DNA of 64,000 nucleotides, taken from Bacillus sp. EB106-08-02-XG196 (lineage in GTDB: Bacteria > Bacillota > Bacilli > Bacillales > Cytobacillaceae). Location: positions 186,296 through 250,295 of the forward strand of contig NZ_JABWSY010000002.1 in assembly GCF_013396335.1 (NCBI RefSeq), read 5' to 3'. A program made the position numbers and the translations under genes. The number at the start of each line of letters is the position of its first letter. Position 1 is the stretch's first letter. The notes beneath the pieces are model-generated. The model was not told where the DNA came from and ran no database searches. It saw nothing but the letters and a program-made list of their open reading frames with translations. Below are positions 25,962-35,370 of this stretch, one piece after another.

Positions 25962-28424
25962 TTATTTAGCTGGTTTAAATCCTTTTAGTCTTAAAGCATT
26001 TAGTAGAACAGATACTGAGCTTAAGCTCATGGCAGCGGCTGCGATGATTGGGTTTAGCAGCGGTCCTCCAAATAAGTAGAGTACTCCCATCGCGATTGGT
26101 ATTCCTAAGGTGTTGTAACCGAATGCCCAAAATAAGTTTTGTTTTATGTTTGAGATTGTTTTTTTACTTAATTGGATGGCAGTTGGTACATCCATTAGAT
26201 CACTTCTCATAAGAACAATATCTGCTGATTCCATAGCAACATCTGTACCAGAACCAATGGCAATACCGATATCCGCCTGTGCAAGAGCAGGAGCATCGTT
26301 TATACCATCGCCCACCATTGCTACTTTTCTATCTTCTGCCTGAATCTTTTTAACCTCGTTTGCTTTGTCTTCAGGCAGGACTTCCGCTAACACTCTGTCA
26401 ATCCCAACCTGTTTGGCAATCGCCTCTGCCGTCCTTCTGTTATCGCCGGTAATCATGGCAACTTCAATGCCCATCTTATGAAGCTGTTCAATTGCTTTTT
26501 TACTATTTTCTTTAACGGTATCTGCTACTGCGATAATTCCAGCCATCTGACCATCTATTGCCACATACATTGGAGTCTTACCCTCGCCAGCAAGCCTATC
26601 AGATGTTACCTCAAGGTCTTTTAGCGAAATCTCACTTTCAACCATAAGCTTTCGATTTCCGAGTAAAATGTTCTTACCATCCATTTCAACCTCAATTCCA
26701 TGACCAGGAATTGCTTTGAAAAAGTCTAAGTTTTTAAATTCTATGCCTCTTTCCTCAGCATCTTTCACAATCGCTTCACCTAATGGATGCTCTGAACCTT
26801 TTTCAGCAGAAGCGGCCAATTGGAGCAGGTATTCCTCTGTAATTTCACTCTCACTCTTCATAACAACATCCGTAACCTTTGGCTTGCCCTCAGTTATTGT
26901 CCCAGTTTTATCAAAGACAATGGTTTTAATTTTATGAGCAGTCTCTAAGGCAACACCGCTTTTAATTAATACCCCATATTCAGCTCCCTTTCCAGTACCT
27001 ACCATAATAGCTGTTGGGGTTGCCAATCCTAATGCACATGGGCAGGCAATAACAAGAACAGAGATAAAAATTGTTAAAGAGAATACTCCCGTTTCACCCG
27101 CAAAGAAATACCAAGCCAATGCCGCCGCAATCGCGATTCCAATTACCGCAGGAACAAAATATCCAGAAATAATATCTGCCATCTTTGCAATCGGGGCCTT
27201 TGAACCTTGCGCATCTTCTACTAATTTAATAATCTGTGCTAATGCAGTATCTTTCCCAACTCTAGTAGCTTTATATTTTATCAATCCATTTTTATTGATA
27301 CTTGCTCCGATTATAGCATCGCCTATATTTTTTTCTACTGGCATACTTTCACCAGTCAGCATTGATTCATCAACAGACGTCATCCCTTCGATTACTTCGC
27401 CATCTACAGGCATTTTTTCTCCTGGTTTAACGACAATGATATCACCAACTTCTACTTCCTCAATTGCGATTTCTACTTCTTTACCATTACGAATAATAAT
27501 TGCTGTTTTAGGGGCTAGTCCCATTAGTTTCTTTATTGCCTCAGAGGTCTTTCCTTTTGTAACGGCTTCTAAATATTTACCTAGCAGGATTAAGGTTATA
27601 ATAACGCCGGCCGCTTCAAAATATAAATCGTAAGCATAATCGATATTCCCGCCATATATCTGAAAAATAGCAAAGATTCCATAAAGGAATGCTGCAGAAG
27701 TACCCATAGCAATTAAAGAGTCCATATTGGGGCTTCTACTGATCAAAGAGCTAAAGCCAACCGTAAAGAACCTATTGCCAGCAAATAACACTGGAAGTAC
27801 CAATAATAATTGAATGAGGCCAAAGTATAGCGGATTCACCATTGGATCAATAATCGCTGGAAGTTTAAAACCAAGCGGTTCAAAAAACATATGGCCCATT
27901 GTGATAACAAGCAGTGGCACGGTGAAGACTGCAGAAATCACAAACTTCTTCCATAGCAGCTTGATTTCCTTTTCTTTTCTCTCTTTATCACTATCAACTG
28001 TTGTTTCCTCTTCAGTTGCATTATATCCTGCCTTCTCAATTGCTTGTTTAATATCTGAAACTCTCACCTTAGAAGGCTCAAAGCTTATTGATAATTTTTC
28101 CGTTGCATAATTAACACTTGATTCCAGCACGCCATCAAGCTTACTAGTAACCTTTTCAATTCGTTTGGCACATGCTGCACAGGTCATTCCTTCTATTTGC
28201 AGTACCCTATTAGCACACTCAATAATAGCCTCATACCCCGCCTTCTCAATCGTTGCACGAATAGCTGGGAGCGATACGATGTTTTCATCATACTGAATGC
28301 TAAGTTTCTCGGTTGCATAATTCACGTTTGAATCTTGAACTCCCTCAAGCTTTTTTGTTACTTTTTCAATTCGCTTGGCACAAGCAGCACAGGTCATTCC
28401 ACCTATTTTAAGACTCTGTTCCAA
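25962..28424 (-). CDS. copA: copper-exporting P1B-type ATPase CopA
   Basis: An 820-residue Cu+ ATPase. Two N-terminal HMA domains each carry [15 protein letters not shown]; then come eight membrane helices with the CPC motif ([12 protein letters not shown]), [10 protein letters not shown] phosphorylation site, [10 protein letters not shown] and the hinge [18 protein letters not shown] at 28424 is used, 8 nt after GGAGTG, giving [10 protein letters not shown] at the N-terminus; 28460 is an alternative start. It is downstream of the 28491 lipoprotein gene with a hairpin between them. Confidence 0.95.
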   Translation of the reverse strand: MEQSLKIGGMTCAACAKRIEKVTKKLEGVQDSNVNYATEKLSIQYDENIVSLPAIRATIEKAGYEAIIECANRVLQIEGMTCAACAKRIEKVTSKLDGVLESSVNYATEKLSISFEPSKVRVSDIKQAIEKAGYNATEEETTVDSDKERKEKEIKLLWKKFVISAVFTVPLLVITMGHMFFEPLGFKLPAIIDPMVNPLYFGLIQLLLVLPVLFAGNRFFTVGFSSLISRSPNMDSLIAMGTSAAFLYGIFAIFQIYGGNIDYAYDLYFEAAGVIITLILLGKYLEAVTKGKTSEAIKKLMGLAPKTAIIIRNGKEVEIAIEEVEVGDIIVVKPGEKMPVDGEVIEGMTSVDESMLTGESMPVEKNIGDAIIGASINKNGLIKYKATRVGKDTALAQIIKLVEDAQGSKAPIAKMADIISGYFVPAVIGIAIAAALAWYFFAGETGVFSLTIFISVLVIACPCALGLATPTAIMVGTGKGAEYGVLIKSGVALETAHKIKTIVFDKTGTITEGKPKVTDVVMKSESEITEEYLLQLAASAEKGSEHPLGEAIVKDAEERGIEFKNLDFFKAIPGHGIEVEMDGKNILLGNRKLMVESEISLKDLEVTSDRLAGEGKTPMYVAIDGQMAGIIAVADTVKENSKKAIEQLHKMGIEVAMITGDNRRTAEAIAKQVGIDRVLAEVLPEDKANEVKKIQAEDRKVAMVGDGINDAPALAQADIGIAIGSGTDVAMESADIVLMRSDLMDVPTAIQLSKKTISNIKQNLFWAFGYNTLGIPIAMGVLYLFGGPLLNPIIAAAAMSLSSVSVLLNALRLKGFKPAK

Positions 28425-28457
28425 CCCACTCACTCCAATCTTTTCTATCAAATATGA

Positions 28458-28484
28458 CAACCACCCAAGATATCAGGGGTGGTT
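28458..28484 (-). terminator. hairpin between the lipoprotein gene and copA
   Basis: Perfect arms ACCACCC / GGGTGGT with a 10-nt loop, right after the lipoprotein stop. The following T tract is weak on the minus strand, so it may be a partial terminator or an mRNA-stabilising hairpin rather than a full stop. Confidence 0.5.
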
Positions 28485-28490
28485 TATTTA

Positions 28491-29204
28491 TTATTTTTTA
28501 ATATCGTAGATTTTAACGATTTGGTCTGGACTTGCTCCCATTCCCATATCATCCTCACTTGCTTCTTTAAAGACCCAACCGCTGTCTTCAAGTTTATTGA
28601 TATCTATTCCTGCTTCTACAAGGGGCTCCGCATTTAACACAAAGATCATATCAGCATCATTTGTACCTAGCTTTTCTGTCCACTGAACTTGGTTGCCTTC
28701 TCCAAGGCTAAGATCAAAATGTTGTACATCCTTATGATACTTAACATTGTCTGTATCAGCCTTTAAGAGTCTTCTCATGGAATCTTCTGAACCATTTGAA
28801 GCTTGTTTTTTATCTGATACATTGTAGGGTTTAATAAGACGATTAGGTAAATCATTTCCTTTATCGTCCTTAGCAGCAGGTTCATAAAGCCATTCGTTTT
28901 CATCAAGTTTTTTAATATCAAGTCCTGCTTCTACAAGAGGATCCGCTAGCATAACCATAGCAAAATCCGCCTTATTAGCTGACATATCTTTACTCCATTC
29001 AAACTTTTCACCTGTTGGAAGCTCAAAGCCCCAATGTTTTAGAGCTTCATGGAACCCTTTTTTATCAGGGTAAGCCTTAACAATTTTGTTAAAGGCAAGA
29101 AGAGCATTATCTGCCTCTTTATCTCCTGTTACTGGTCTGCTGCAACCCGTGAAGGCTGTTAATATTGCGCTCGAAACTAGCAAGGTAACTATCTTCTTTT
29201 TCAT
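28491..29204 (-). CDS. lipoprotein with two tandem homologous domains
   Basis: A 237-residue lipoprotein (lipobox TAFTGCSR, Cys21). It contains two similar halves. The first includes ADPLVEAGLDIKKLDENEWL (about 85-105) and the second AEPLVEAGIDINKLEDSGWV, each followed by a basic-aromatic ending (KPYNV, KIYDI). No family name is recognised with certainty. It lies between the two-component system and copA in a copper cluster; whether it binds copper is unknown, since few Cys, His or Met residues are conserved between the halves. Confidence 0.7.
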   Translation of the reverse strand: MKKKIVTLLVSSAILTAFTGCSRPVTGDKEADNALLAFNKIVKAYPDKKGFHEALKHWGFELPTGEKFEWSKDMSANKADFAMVMLADPLVEAGLDIKKLDENEWLYEPAAKDDKGNDLPNRLIKPYNVSDKKQASNGSEDSMRRLLKADTDNVKYHKDVQHFDLSLGEGNQVQWTEKLGTNDADMIFVLNAEPLVEAGIDINKLEDSGWVFKEASEDDMGMGASPDQIVKIYDIKK

Positions 29205-29309
29205 TCTCTACAACTCCTCATGTTTAATGCTAACAACATTAGAATAGTAAAGTGTTATGAAGACAATATGAAGAATATAAGAGTGTCAAATTTTGGTCAC
29301 AGATATGCG

Positions 29310-30680
29310 TTAATTTGTTGAATTAAAATAGACCTTCACTGAAGTTCCTACTCCTTCTTCACTTTCTACCTCAATTAACGAATTGTGAAGCTCAAGGATA
29401 TTCTTAACAATCGTTAATCCAATCCCATTTCCTTCAATTTGATTCCTGCTTTTATCACCTCTATACAGCCTTTCAAAAATAAAGGGTAAATCTTCCGGTT
29501 TAATACCAATTCCGTTATCCATTATTTCTAAGATGATCTTTTTATTTTCTTTATATAGTTTAATCAGTACTTTTCCATTGCTTTCAGTGAATTTTATAGA
29601 GTTTGAAAATAAATTAATTATTACTTGTTTTATCTTATCTTTGTCACAAATCATTTGATAGGTTTCATCTGGTTGAATATCATATTCGATAGAAATATTT
29701 TTACAATCAGAACCGATGAAAAAATCTTTACTCATCTCTGTAATTAAATCCTCTAGGTGAATCGTTTCATAATTAAGCTTGATGCTCTCCGATTCAAACT
29801 CTTTTAACAGGTTTAAGTTATTTACTAATTTTCCAAACCGAATGACTTCCTCATTTAGATAATTTAATCCCTCTTTTGTTACTGGAACTACGCCGTCAAT
29901 CATGGCCTCAAGATTATTTTGAAGGACATTCAAAGGCGTCCTAATCTCATGCGTAATATCCGATACTAACCTTTTTCGAAGCGCGTCCTGATACTTTAAT
30001 TTTCCTGCAAGGATGTTCACACTCTTTCTTAAATCCTCTAATTCTTCAATATTACTTTTACTATTTGAAACTGTATCAAAGTTACCTTGAGATAAGCTAA
30101 CAGACATTTTGGCTACTTCCCGAATCGGTGTTGAAAATTGTTTTGAAAAATATAGACTTAAGCTAATAATGATAATGAGGGTAAGTGCACCACTGGCAAA
30201 AATGCTTTTGTTTATAGAAGATTTAAAGGTTAGATCCTCTTCTGATAAAAGCACAGAAGAATATTGTCCAATATCGACAAAACCAACTACGTTTCCATCC
30301 ACTTTAATGTCAAACGTTTTGGTAGAATACACACCACTATCATGTCCTGACATTTCCCCAATATGGATTTGAGTATTTAAGTCGTCAGGGTCCATTCCCC
30401 AGACTGCCTGTTTACGGCTATCTAAAAGTGTCAAACAATAATTTCCCATATATGCCTCATGCATTAATTCTACACCTGTATCTGAGGACCATTTACCTTC
30501 CCTTTTGTAGGCTTCTTCGAAATAGGAAACAATTCTTTCATACCTCTTGTTCTGGATTTCAATCATGTATTCGTTAAATTTATTGGAAACTGTCATATTA
30601 ACAAAAATAGTAACCAGCAGGATAGCAGCAACCGCCGATAATACCAATAAAATACTTAATCTTCTGCTGATAGATTGCAC
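29310..30680 (-). CDS. membrane sensor histidine kinase
   Basis: A 456-residue kinase with two membrane helices (about 8-30 and 160-182), an extracellular sensor domain of about 130 residues, a HAMP linker, the H-box DITHEIRTPLNVLQ (His near 244), N-box NLFSNSIKFTE and G-boxes DNGIGIKPEDL / GNGIGLTIVKNILE. A GTG start follows the stop of the regulator gene immediately, so they are translationally coupled. Position in the copper cluster suggests envelope metal or stress sensing, which is inference. Confidence 0.9.
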   Translation of the reverse strand: MQSISRRLSILLVLSAVAAILLVTIFVNMTVSNKFNEYMIEIQNKRYERIVSYFEEAYKREGKWSSDTGVELMHEAYMGNYCLTLLDSRKQAVWGMDPDDLNTQIHIGEMSGHDSGVYSTKTFDIKVDGNVVGFVDIGQYSSVLLSEEDLTFKSSINKSIFASGALTLIIIISLSLYFSKQFSTPIREVAKMSVSLSQGNFDTVSNSKSNIEELEDLRKSVNILAGKLKYQDALRKRLVSDITHEIRTPLNVLQNNLEAMIDGVVPVTKEGLNYLNEEVIRFGKLVNNLNLLKEFESESIKLNYETIHLEDLITEMSKDFFIGSDCKNISIEYDIQPDETYQMICDKDKIKQVIINLFSNSIKFTESNGKVLIKLYKENKKIILEIMDNGIGIKPEDLPFIFERLYRGDKSRNQIEGNGIGLTIVKNILELHNSLIEVESEEGVGTSVKVYFNSTN

Positions 30681-31367
30681 TTACCTCTCACCGCCAAACT
30701 TATATCCTGCTTTCATAACCGTAAGGACATATTTTGGGTTCTTGGTATCTATTTCTATCTTTTTACGAATATTTTTTATATGCACATCAATGGTCCGATC
30801 ATAACCGCTAAAATCTGCACCAAAGATTTTATCAATCAACTGTTCTCTCGATAACACACTTCCTTTTGCTGAAACTAGTGCACAAATAATATCAAACTCA
30901 TTAGGTGTAAACGGAACCTCTTGCCCCAAAATTCGGACTGTTCTTTTATCACAATCAATCGATAAATAACCATCGTCGAAAATAATCTTAGATGAAGGGA
31001 ACTTGGAGCTTATTCTCCTAAATAAAGCATTTACTCTGGCAGTTAATTCTCTTGGGCTGAATGGTTTTATTAAATACTCATCAGCACCCATATTTAATCC
31101 CTCTATTTTGTCATTTAATGATCCTTTTGCAGTCAGCATAAAGATATGCACATCAGATGATTGACGTATGATTTTACAAACTTCTTCACCGCTGATATCA
31201 GGCAGCATTAAATCTAGAATAATTAATTTAAAATCTGCTGTTTTTAAAAGATCCAACCCTTTTAGCCCAGTGGATGAACAATGAACCGTATAACCTTCTT
31301 TGTCTAAATATCCTTTTATGACAGTTGACACACTTTCCTCATCTTCAATTAGTAAAATATGATTCAT
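30681..31367 (-). CDS. OmpR/PhoB-family response regulator
   Basis: A 228-residue regulator: receiver domain with the phosphoacceptor Asp in KLIILDLMLPDISGEEV (about residue 52) and conserved Lys in EYLIKPFSPRELTARV, then a winged-helix DNA-binding domain with SREQLIDKIFGADFSG and YDRTIDVHIKNIRKKIE. It is co-transcribed with the kinase gene. Confidence 0.93.
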   Translation of the reverse strand: MNHILLIEDEESVSTVIKGYLDKEGYTVHCSSTGLKGLDLLKTADFKLIILDLMLPDISGEEVCKIIRQSSDVHIFMLTAKGSLNDKIEGLNMGADEYLIKPFSPRELTARVNALFRRISSKFPSSKIIFDDGYLSIDCDKRTVRILGQEVPFTPNEFDIICALVSAKGSVLSREQLIDKIFGADFSGYDRTIDVHIKNIRKKIEIDTKNPKYVLTVMKAGYKFGGER

Positions 31368-31440
31368 ATGATTTCACCCGGCTTATTAAATTTGATTGCT
31401 TGTAAAATAAGTATAATAGTTAAAGATAGTGAAAAATGTG

Positions 31441-31472
31441 AAAAAGGCTGACAATTATGTGTCAGCCTTTTT
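31441..31472 (-). terminator. terminator after copZ
   Basis: Hairpin AAAAAGGCTGACA...TGTCAGCCTTTTT between copZ and the two-component genes, with T tract. Confidence 0.85.
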
Positions 31473-31599
31473 GAAGGATTACTATAGTTTTACTTTCATT
31501 CATTTTTTCAAAAGCAGAAGCGGCCTCCACGTTGTACTTATTCATTAATTTTCTTGTACCAATTAATAATTCTTTCCTAGAACGTGTCTTTTCCTATTT

Positions 31600-31806
31600 T
31601 TACTCTACGTCGTAACCTTGATCATCAATTGCTTCTTTGATTTTATCTAGTGATACCTCTTGGTTGTTATATTCTACATCAACTGTATTAGCTTTTAAGT
31701 TAACTTTTACAGAGCTTACTCCGTTAAGTTCACCAACACTGCCTTCAACAGCTTTTACACAATGATTGCAAGACATTCCTAGTACGTTTAAAGTAACTTT
31801 TTCCAT
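31600..31806 (-). CDS. copZ: copper chaperone CopZ
   Basis: A 68-residue HMA-fold chaperone with the copper site GMSCNHCVKAVE near residues 10-20. It delivers Cu+ to CopA. The ATG at 31806 follows AAAGGGTG at 8 nt; upstream in-frame codons would overlap the binding site. Unlike B. subtilis it is not next to copA; the two are about 3 kb apart in the same cluster. Confidence 0.93.
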   Translation of the reverse strand: MEKVTLNVLGMSCNHCVKAVEGSVGELNGVSSVKVNLKANTVDVEYNNQEVSLDKIKEAIDDQGYDVE

Positions 31807-31872
31807 TTTATTTACACCCTTTCGCAATTAACACTTTTGTTTATTTTGTAATATAGGTAAGGTTCTTAACTA

Positions 31873-31904
31873 TATTTAACCATACCCCCCTACCCTATGT
31901 AAAG
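31873..31904 (-). promoter_or_regulatory. copZ promoter with CsoR-like operator
   Basis: On the minus strand a -35-like TTTACA (31904-31899) and a -10-like TTAAAT (31879-31874) bracket TAGGGTAGGGGGGTATGG, a G-tract pseudo-palindrome resembling the CsoR operators of Bacillus copZA. Binding there would block polymerase until Cu+ releases the repressor. No csoR gene is in the window. Confidence 0.6.
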
Positions 31905-31981
31905 TGTTTTTTATACGTTCATTTTATTATTTTCCAACTTTCACACTTTGTTCATACAGCCTTATTTTTATCCAAAAGTAG

Positions 31982-32716
31982 TTACAAAGACCAATAGGTA
32001 ATGGCGTCAAATATTCCTAACAGTATAATCAGTATTCCTGAAACTTTTTGTATGGAATTCCCAAACTTTCTTCCCTTTTTCATTAATACCCCGCCCCCGC
32101 CTAGGTACCATATAATAAAAATAAAAATGATTAGCGGCAAAGCAGTCCCTAATGCAAATATGGAAGGAAGGATAAATCCGTATGTGCTGGACAAAACAAT
32201 CGGCATTAAGGTAACAAAAAACAGGATAAACATCGTTGGACAAAATGCTAGCGAAAAACTAAAACCTAACATAAATGAACCAAATGGAGTTTCTTGTTTG
32301 TAATCTTTATTTCCTTTAAATAAATTAATTGTCCCTTTTAGTTTGATAAATCCTAACATATATAACCCAACAATAATGAGTAATGGTCCCATAATTTTGC
32401 GGATCCATGGAAAATACGATATAAGGCTATCTTGAATTTCTCTTCCTAAAATCCATACAAGTCCTCCTAATAATGAAAAGGCGGCTACTTTTCCTAAAGT
32501 GAAAAAGATGACATCCTTCCACACAATTTTCTGTTGAAAGGATCGGTTGCCATACAGTGTTAAAGCACTGATGTTTCCAGTCAGTTGACAGGGTGCAAGT
32601 GCACCGACCATTCCCAAAAGCAGCGCAAATATAATTGGTAACGATTCCAAGTTATTAGCTATGATAAAAAACGGTTTGCTTACAAATGAACTAAATTGAC
32701 TCATTAGATTATACAT
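31982..32716 (-). CDS. CcdA/DsbD-like (TauE/SafE superfamily) membrane protein
   Basis: A 244-residue protein with six predicted membrane helices. It has two intramembrane Cys motifs, GALAPCQLTGNISALTLYG in the first helix and LAFCPTMFILFFVTLMP in the fourth, the arrangement of CcdA proteins that move reducing equivalents across the membrane. It might serve cytochrome c or copper-site thiol reduction; proximity to copZ favours copper, but this is inference. The ATG follows AGGTG. Confidence 0.75.
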   Translation of the reverse strand: MYNLMSQFSSFVSKPFFIIANNLESLPIIFALLLGMVGALAPCQLTGNISALTLYGNRSFQQKIVWKDVIFFTLGKVAAFSLLGGLVWILGREIQDSLISYFPWIRKIMGPLLIIVGLYMLGFIKLKGTINLFKGNKDYKQETPFGSFMLGFSFSLAFCPTMFILFFVTLMPIVLSSTYGFILPSIFALGTALPLIIFIFIIWYLGGGGVLMKKGRKFGNSIQKVSGILIILLGIFDAITYWSL

Positions 32717-32986
32717 TGGGTCACCTGAATTCTAGTAATGGGGGATTTACTAATTACTACTATTTCAATAGTACTCAGATTATATGAAGACTGTATGTAG
32801 AGATTTCGACAATTTTTCAACAACTTCTCTTTTTCATTTCTACTTTGTAATGAATCTTTAATATTTTTTACGAACAAAAAACATAAGACACTAAGATAAG
32901 GAGATATAATTAAATATGGATTGATTATAATTCGTGTGTGCCAAATAAGCATATTAGCTTTAATTGAAACTATAAAGGGGTCTTTT

Positions 32987-34165
32987 ATGAAAAAAAATAA
33001 TCTTTTACTTGAAATCCTGTTTGTTTCTACCAAGCTTGGTTTAACATCGTTTGGGGGTCCAGTTGCTCATTTAGGATATTTTCATGAAGAGTATGTTCGA
33101 AAGAGAAAGTGGTTAGACGAACAGGGATATGCCAACTTAGTCGCATTATGTCAATTCTTGCCTGGTCCAGCCAGCAGTCAAGTTGGAATTGGAATTGGCG
33201 TAATGCGCGGCGGGTTATTAGGGGGGATACTAGCATTTATTGGTTTTACCATTCCTTCAGTCATTGTACTAATCCTTTTTGCTCTTATTCTACAAGGGAT
33301 GGAAATTGGTAATACGGGATGGATTCATGGATTGAAAATAGTGGCAGTTGGTGTTGTTGCCCATGCCATTATGGGTATGGCGCAAAAACTAACCCCTGAT
33401 CTTTCCCGTAAAACAATTGCCCTGTTTGCATTGATAGGTACTCTCCTATGGCAAACAGCTCTCACACAGGTAGGGATCATTCTACTAGCAGCGGCTGTTG
33501 GATACTTTATTTACAAGGGGCAGATTGAAGATTCCTCTGCGAATATACAGTTTCCGATTTCTCGAAAGTTTGCATCTGTTTGTTTAGGTTTATTTTTTGG
33601 ATTATTGATTTTGCTTCCTATCTTAAGAGAGTTGAGTGCCTCAAGCTGGGTTGCAATGTTTGATAGCTTTTACCGCTCCGGTTCTTTGGTCTTTGGCGGC
33701 GGTCATGTGGTTTTACCATTATTGGAGCGCGAATTTGTTCCTAGCGGATGGCTCAGTAAAGAAGCCTTCCTAGCTGGATATGGTGCTGCCCAGGCTGTAC
33801 CAGGACCATTGTTTACCTTTGCTGCCTATATAGGTGCCGTAATGGGTGGCTGGGCAGGCGGATTGCTAGCAACCATTGCGATCTTCCTCCCTGCGTTTTT
33901 GCTGGTTTTAGGTACATTACCGTTTTGGAATAGTTTAAGCCATAATCCAAAAATCAAAGGGGCATTAATGGGGGTAAATGCAGCCGTTGTGGGTATATTA
34001 ATTTCTGCCTTTTATGATCCTATTTGGACGAGTACAATCCTAAACCCAATTGATTTTGCTTTTGCAGCCCTATTGTTTAGCATGCTTGCCTATTGGAAAC
34101 TGCCACCTTGGGTGATTGTTGTTACTGGAATTATCGGAGGTTACTTACTAAATTTGATCGGATAA
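32987..34165 (+). CDS. chrA: chromate transporter ChrA
   Basis: A 392-residue CHR-superfamily transporter with two homologous halves: the first has LTSFGGPVAHLGYFHEEYV and CQFLPGPASSQVGIGIG, the second FGGGHVVLPLLEREFV and GYGAAQAVPGPLFTFAAYIG. About ten membrane helices. It exports chromate. ATG 32987 has AAAGGGG at 6 nt; an upstream in-frame ATG at 32921 lacks a site. Its terminator is the one split by the mobile element. Confidence 0.92.
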   Translation: MKKNNLLLEILFVSTKLGLTSFGGPVAHLGYFHEEYVRKRKWLDEQGYANLVALCQFLPGPASSQVGIGIGVMRGGLLGGILAFIGFTIPSVIVLILFALILQGMEIGNTGWIHGLKIVAVGVVAHAIMGMAQKLTPDLSRKTIALFALIGTLLWQTALTQVGIILLAAAVGYFIYKGQIEDSSANIQFPISRKFASVCLGLFFGLLILLPILRELSASSWVAMFDSFYRSGSLVFGGGHVVLPLLEREFVPSGWLSKEAFLAGYGAAQAVPGPLFTFAAYIGAVMGGWAGGLLATIAIFLPAFLLVLGTLPFWNSLSHNPKIKGALMGVNAAVVGILISAFYDPIWTSTILNPIDFAFAALLFSMLAYWKLPPWVIVVTGIIGGYLLNLIG

Positions 34166-34174
34166 TCATTGTAA

Positions 34175-34201
34175 AAAAACGAGGATGCCCCAAAAGGACA
34201 T
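34175..34201 (+). terminator. left half of the chrA-nrdJ terminator, interrupted by the element
   Basis: The stem half ACGAGGATG at 34180-34188 pairs perfectly with CATCCTCGT at 42456-42464. When 34202-42458 is removed, the joined sequence gives a hairpin with an 11-nt loop flanked by A and T tracts, a normal bidirectional terminator between convergent chrA and nrdJ. In the present sequence the two halves are 8.25 kb apart, so chrA may lack its original terminator. Confidence 0.8.
34196..34201. repeat. left target-site duplication GGACAT
   Basis: GGACAT immediately precedes the TGTAG end at 34202 and is repeated immediately after CTACA at 42453-42458. Tn7-type elements usually make 5-bp duplications, so one base may be coincidental. 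Confidence 0.75.
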
Positions 34202-34514
34202 TGTAGCTTTAAAATAAAGTTTGATCAAAAACATCTTACAAACCCACATTTTACGTTAACTTAAAAGAACCCGTTTTGAAAAAAAGATTGATCAAAACGG
34301 GTTCTTGATTTGTGAAGCATTGCGCATTTTTTGTAAAAAAGTTTGATCATTTTCAGAAATCCGAACCTCAAGAAAAGCGCCCGATTGCTGAATATCCTGT
34401 TTCTTGAACAGTATCGTTGTACTACGCAGCAAATAGCTCATTGTATTTGTCGCTCTTGTTCAACTTGGCTATACGATAAAAAAACAAAAAGCCCCTCTCT
34501 TTAGAAGGGGACTT
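34202..34514. repeat. left end of the Tn7-like element
   Basis: After TGTAG there are spaced copies of a TTGATCA-centred motif (AAAGTTTGATCAAAAA at about 34216, AAAGATTGATCAAAAC at about 34283, AAAAAAGTTTGATCATTTT at about 34336), compatible with spaced TnsB sites of a Tn7 left end. The inverted repeat AAGAACCCGTTTTG / CAAAACGGGTTCTT spans 34266-34306. A 49-codon minus-strand ORF (34292-34441) and a weak hairpin with a C4/G4 stem at 34486-34514 are also present; neither is assigned. Confidence 0.5.
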
Positions 34515-34557
34515 CTCCAAACAACTTACGTATGAAAACGATTAATTTTTTTTTGTG

Positions 34558-34890
34558 TTAAAGCCAAAATACGTAACCCCATTCGATAATTTCCACTAGC
34601 GATATTCCTTTTTCTGCATTGATACAATCATGAATCTCTTCAAACTCTTCCTTTTTTTCATTCCGAGTTAGTAAGAGAAAAGCTAATTGAGCTTTGACAG
34701 TATTCTCTCCTTAAAAACGGTCTATTTGCTGTTCTAATGACTCGTTTAACAGAGAGCTTAGTAACATGTTTTTTTGATACGCTACTTCTTTCATACCATT
34801 ACCTCAACATCTTTTCGAGGAGTTGAATATCTTTCTCACTAAGCGTGTTCATTTCTGTTTGCATCGTTTGGGTAACTTGAATGGTATGTT
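34558..34890 (-). pseudogene. degraded minus-strand ORF pieces (unidentified)
   Basis: Three short coding-like segments read leftward: MQTEMNTLSEKDIQLLEKML ending at 34799, MKEVAYQKNMLLSSLLNESL at 34794-34714, and a third with RNEKKEEFEEIHDC and SLVEIIEWGYVFWL ending at 34558. Their composition looks protein-coding, but stops and frame changes separate them. The first resembles a MarR-type C-terminus only weakly. I assign no function. Confidence 0.35.
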
Positions 34891-34897
34891 GTAATGA

Positions 34898-35370
34898 TTG
34901 GCAATAATCCTTTTACCTGCTAACCATATTGATTATGCAAAAATCGTTGTTGAAATGAATCAACAGCTTTATGTAAAAAAACTCCGCTGCAGCTAATTAA
35001 ACCAGCATGTCTCGAAGGCGGTTCTACATATGACGGTAGACGACTAGCAGTCTGCCACCAAACCGGTGCACATAACAAAGTCCTAATCCCAATTAACCCA
35101 CTTGAGGGAATCTATGCATTCCCAACCCACTCACCCAAAGTCCATGAATGCAATTGGATATTCTATCACCACGGCAGAACCTTCGAACCACATCCAAAAA
35201 ATCCAAACAAGTCAATTATCACCTTTAAAAACAATCTAACACTAACATTAGTTGTTTCACATCATACCATGAAAAAACAAATGCACCACGCTGCCTATTG
35301 CGTTATCAGGTTTTCACATCATTATCCGAATAACACACTTGGTGATATGAAGCATGATATGTTGGTGTGA
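34898..35370 (+). pseudogene. comK: comK (competence transcription factor) pseudogene
   Basis: Translation gives ILLPANHIDYAKIVVEMNQQ then LYVKK, and, after a frame change in the A7 run at 34975-34981, TPLQLIKPACLEGGSTYDGR and INPLEGIYAFPTHSPK followed by ECNWIFYHH and a C-terminal region to TGA at 35370. These match ComK-family proteins, in which Y(x)GRR and FPT.S....C.WI are typical. The first roughly 20 residues are missing and the frame is broken, so it is not functional. A genuine comK may exist elsewhere. Confidence 0.75.

Noticed and set aside
31462..31593. Minus-strand 43-codon frame after copZ (KELLIGTRKLMNKYNVEAAS)
   Set aside because: It looks somewhat like an ANTAR-type helix, but it lacks a ribosome binding site and its stop lies in the terminator; at most a gene remnant.
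32704..33033. Minus-strand ORF overlapping the chrA start
   Set aside because: It is opposite to a well-supported gene and promoter region and has no recognisable protein features.
34975..34981. Programmed frameshift in the A7 run of comK
   Set aside because: The fragment also lacks its N-terminus and a start site, which points to a plain pseudogene.
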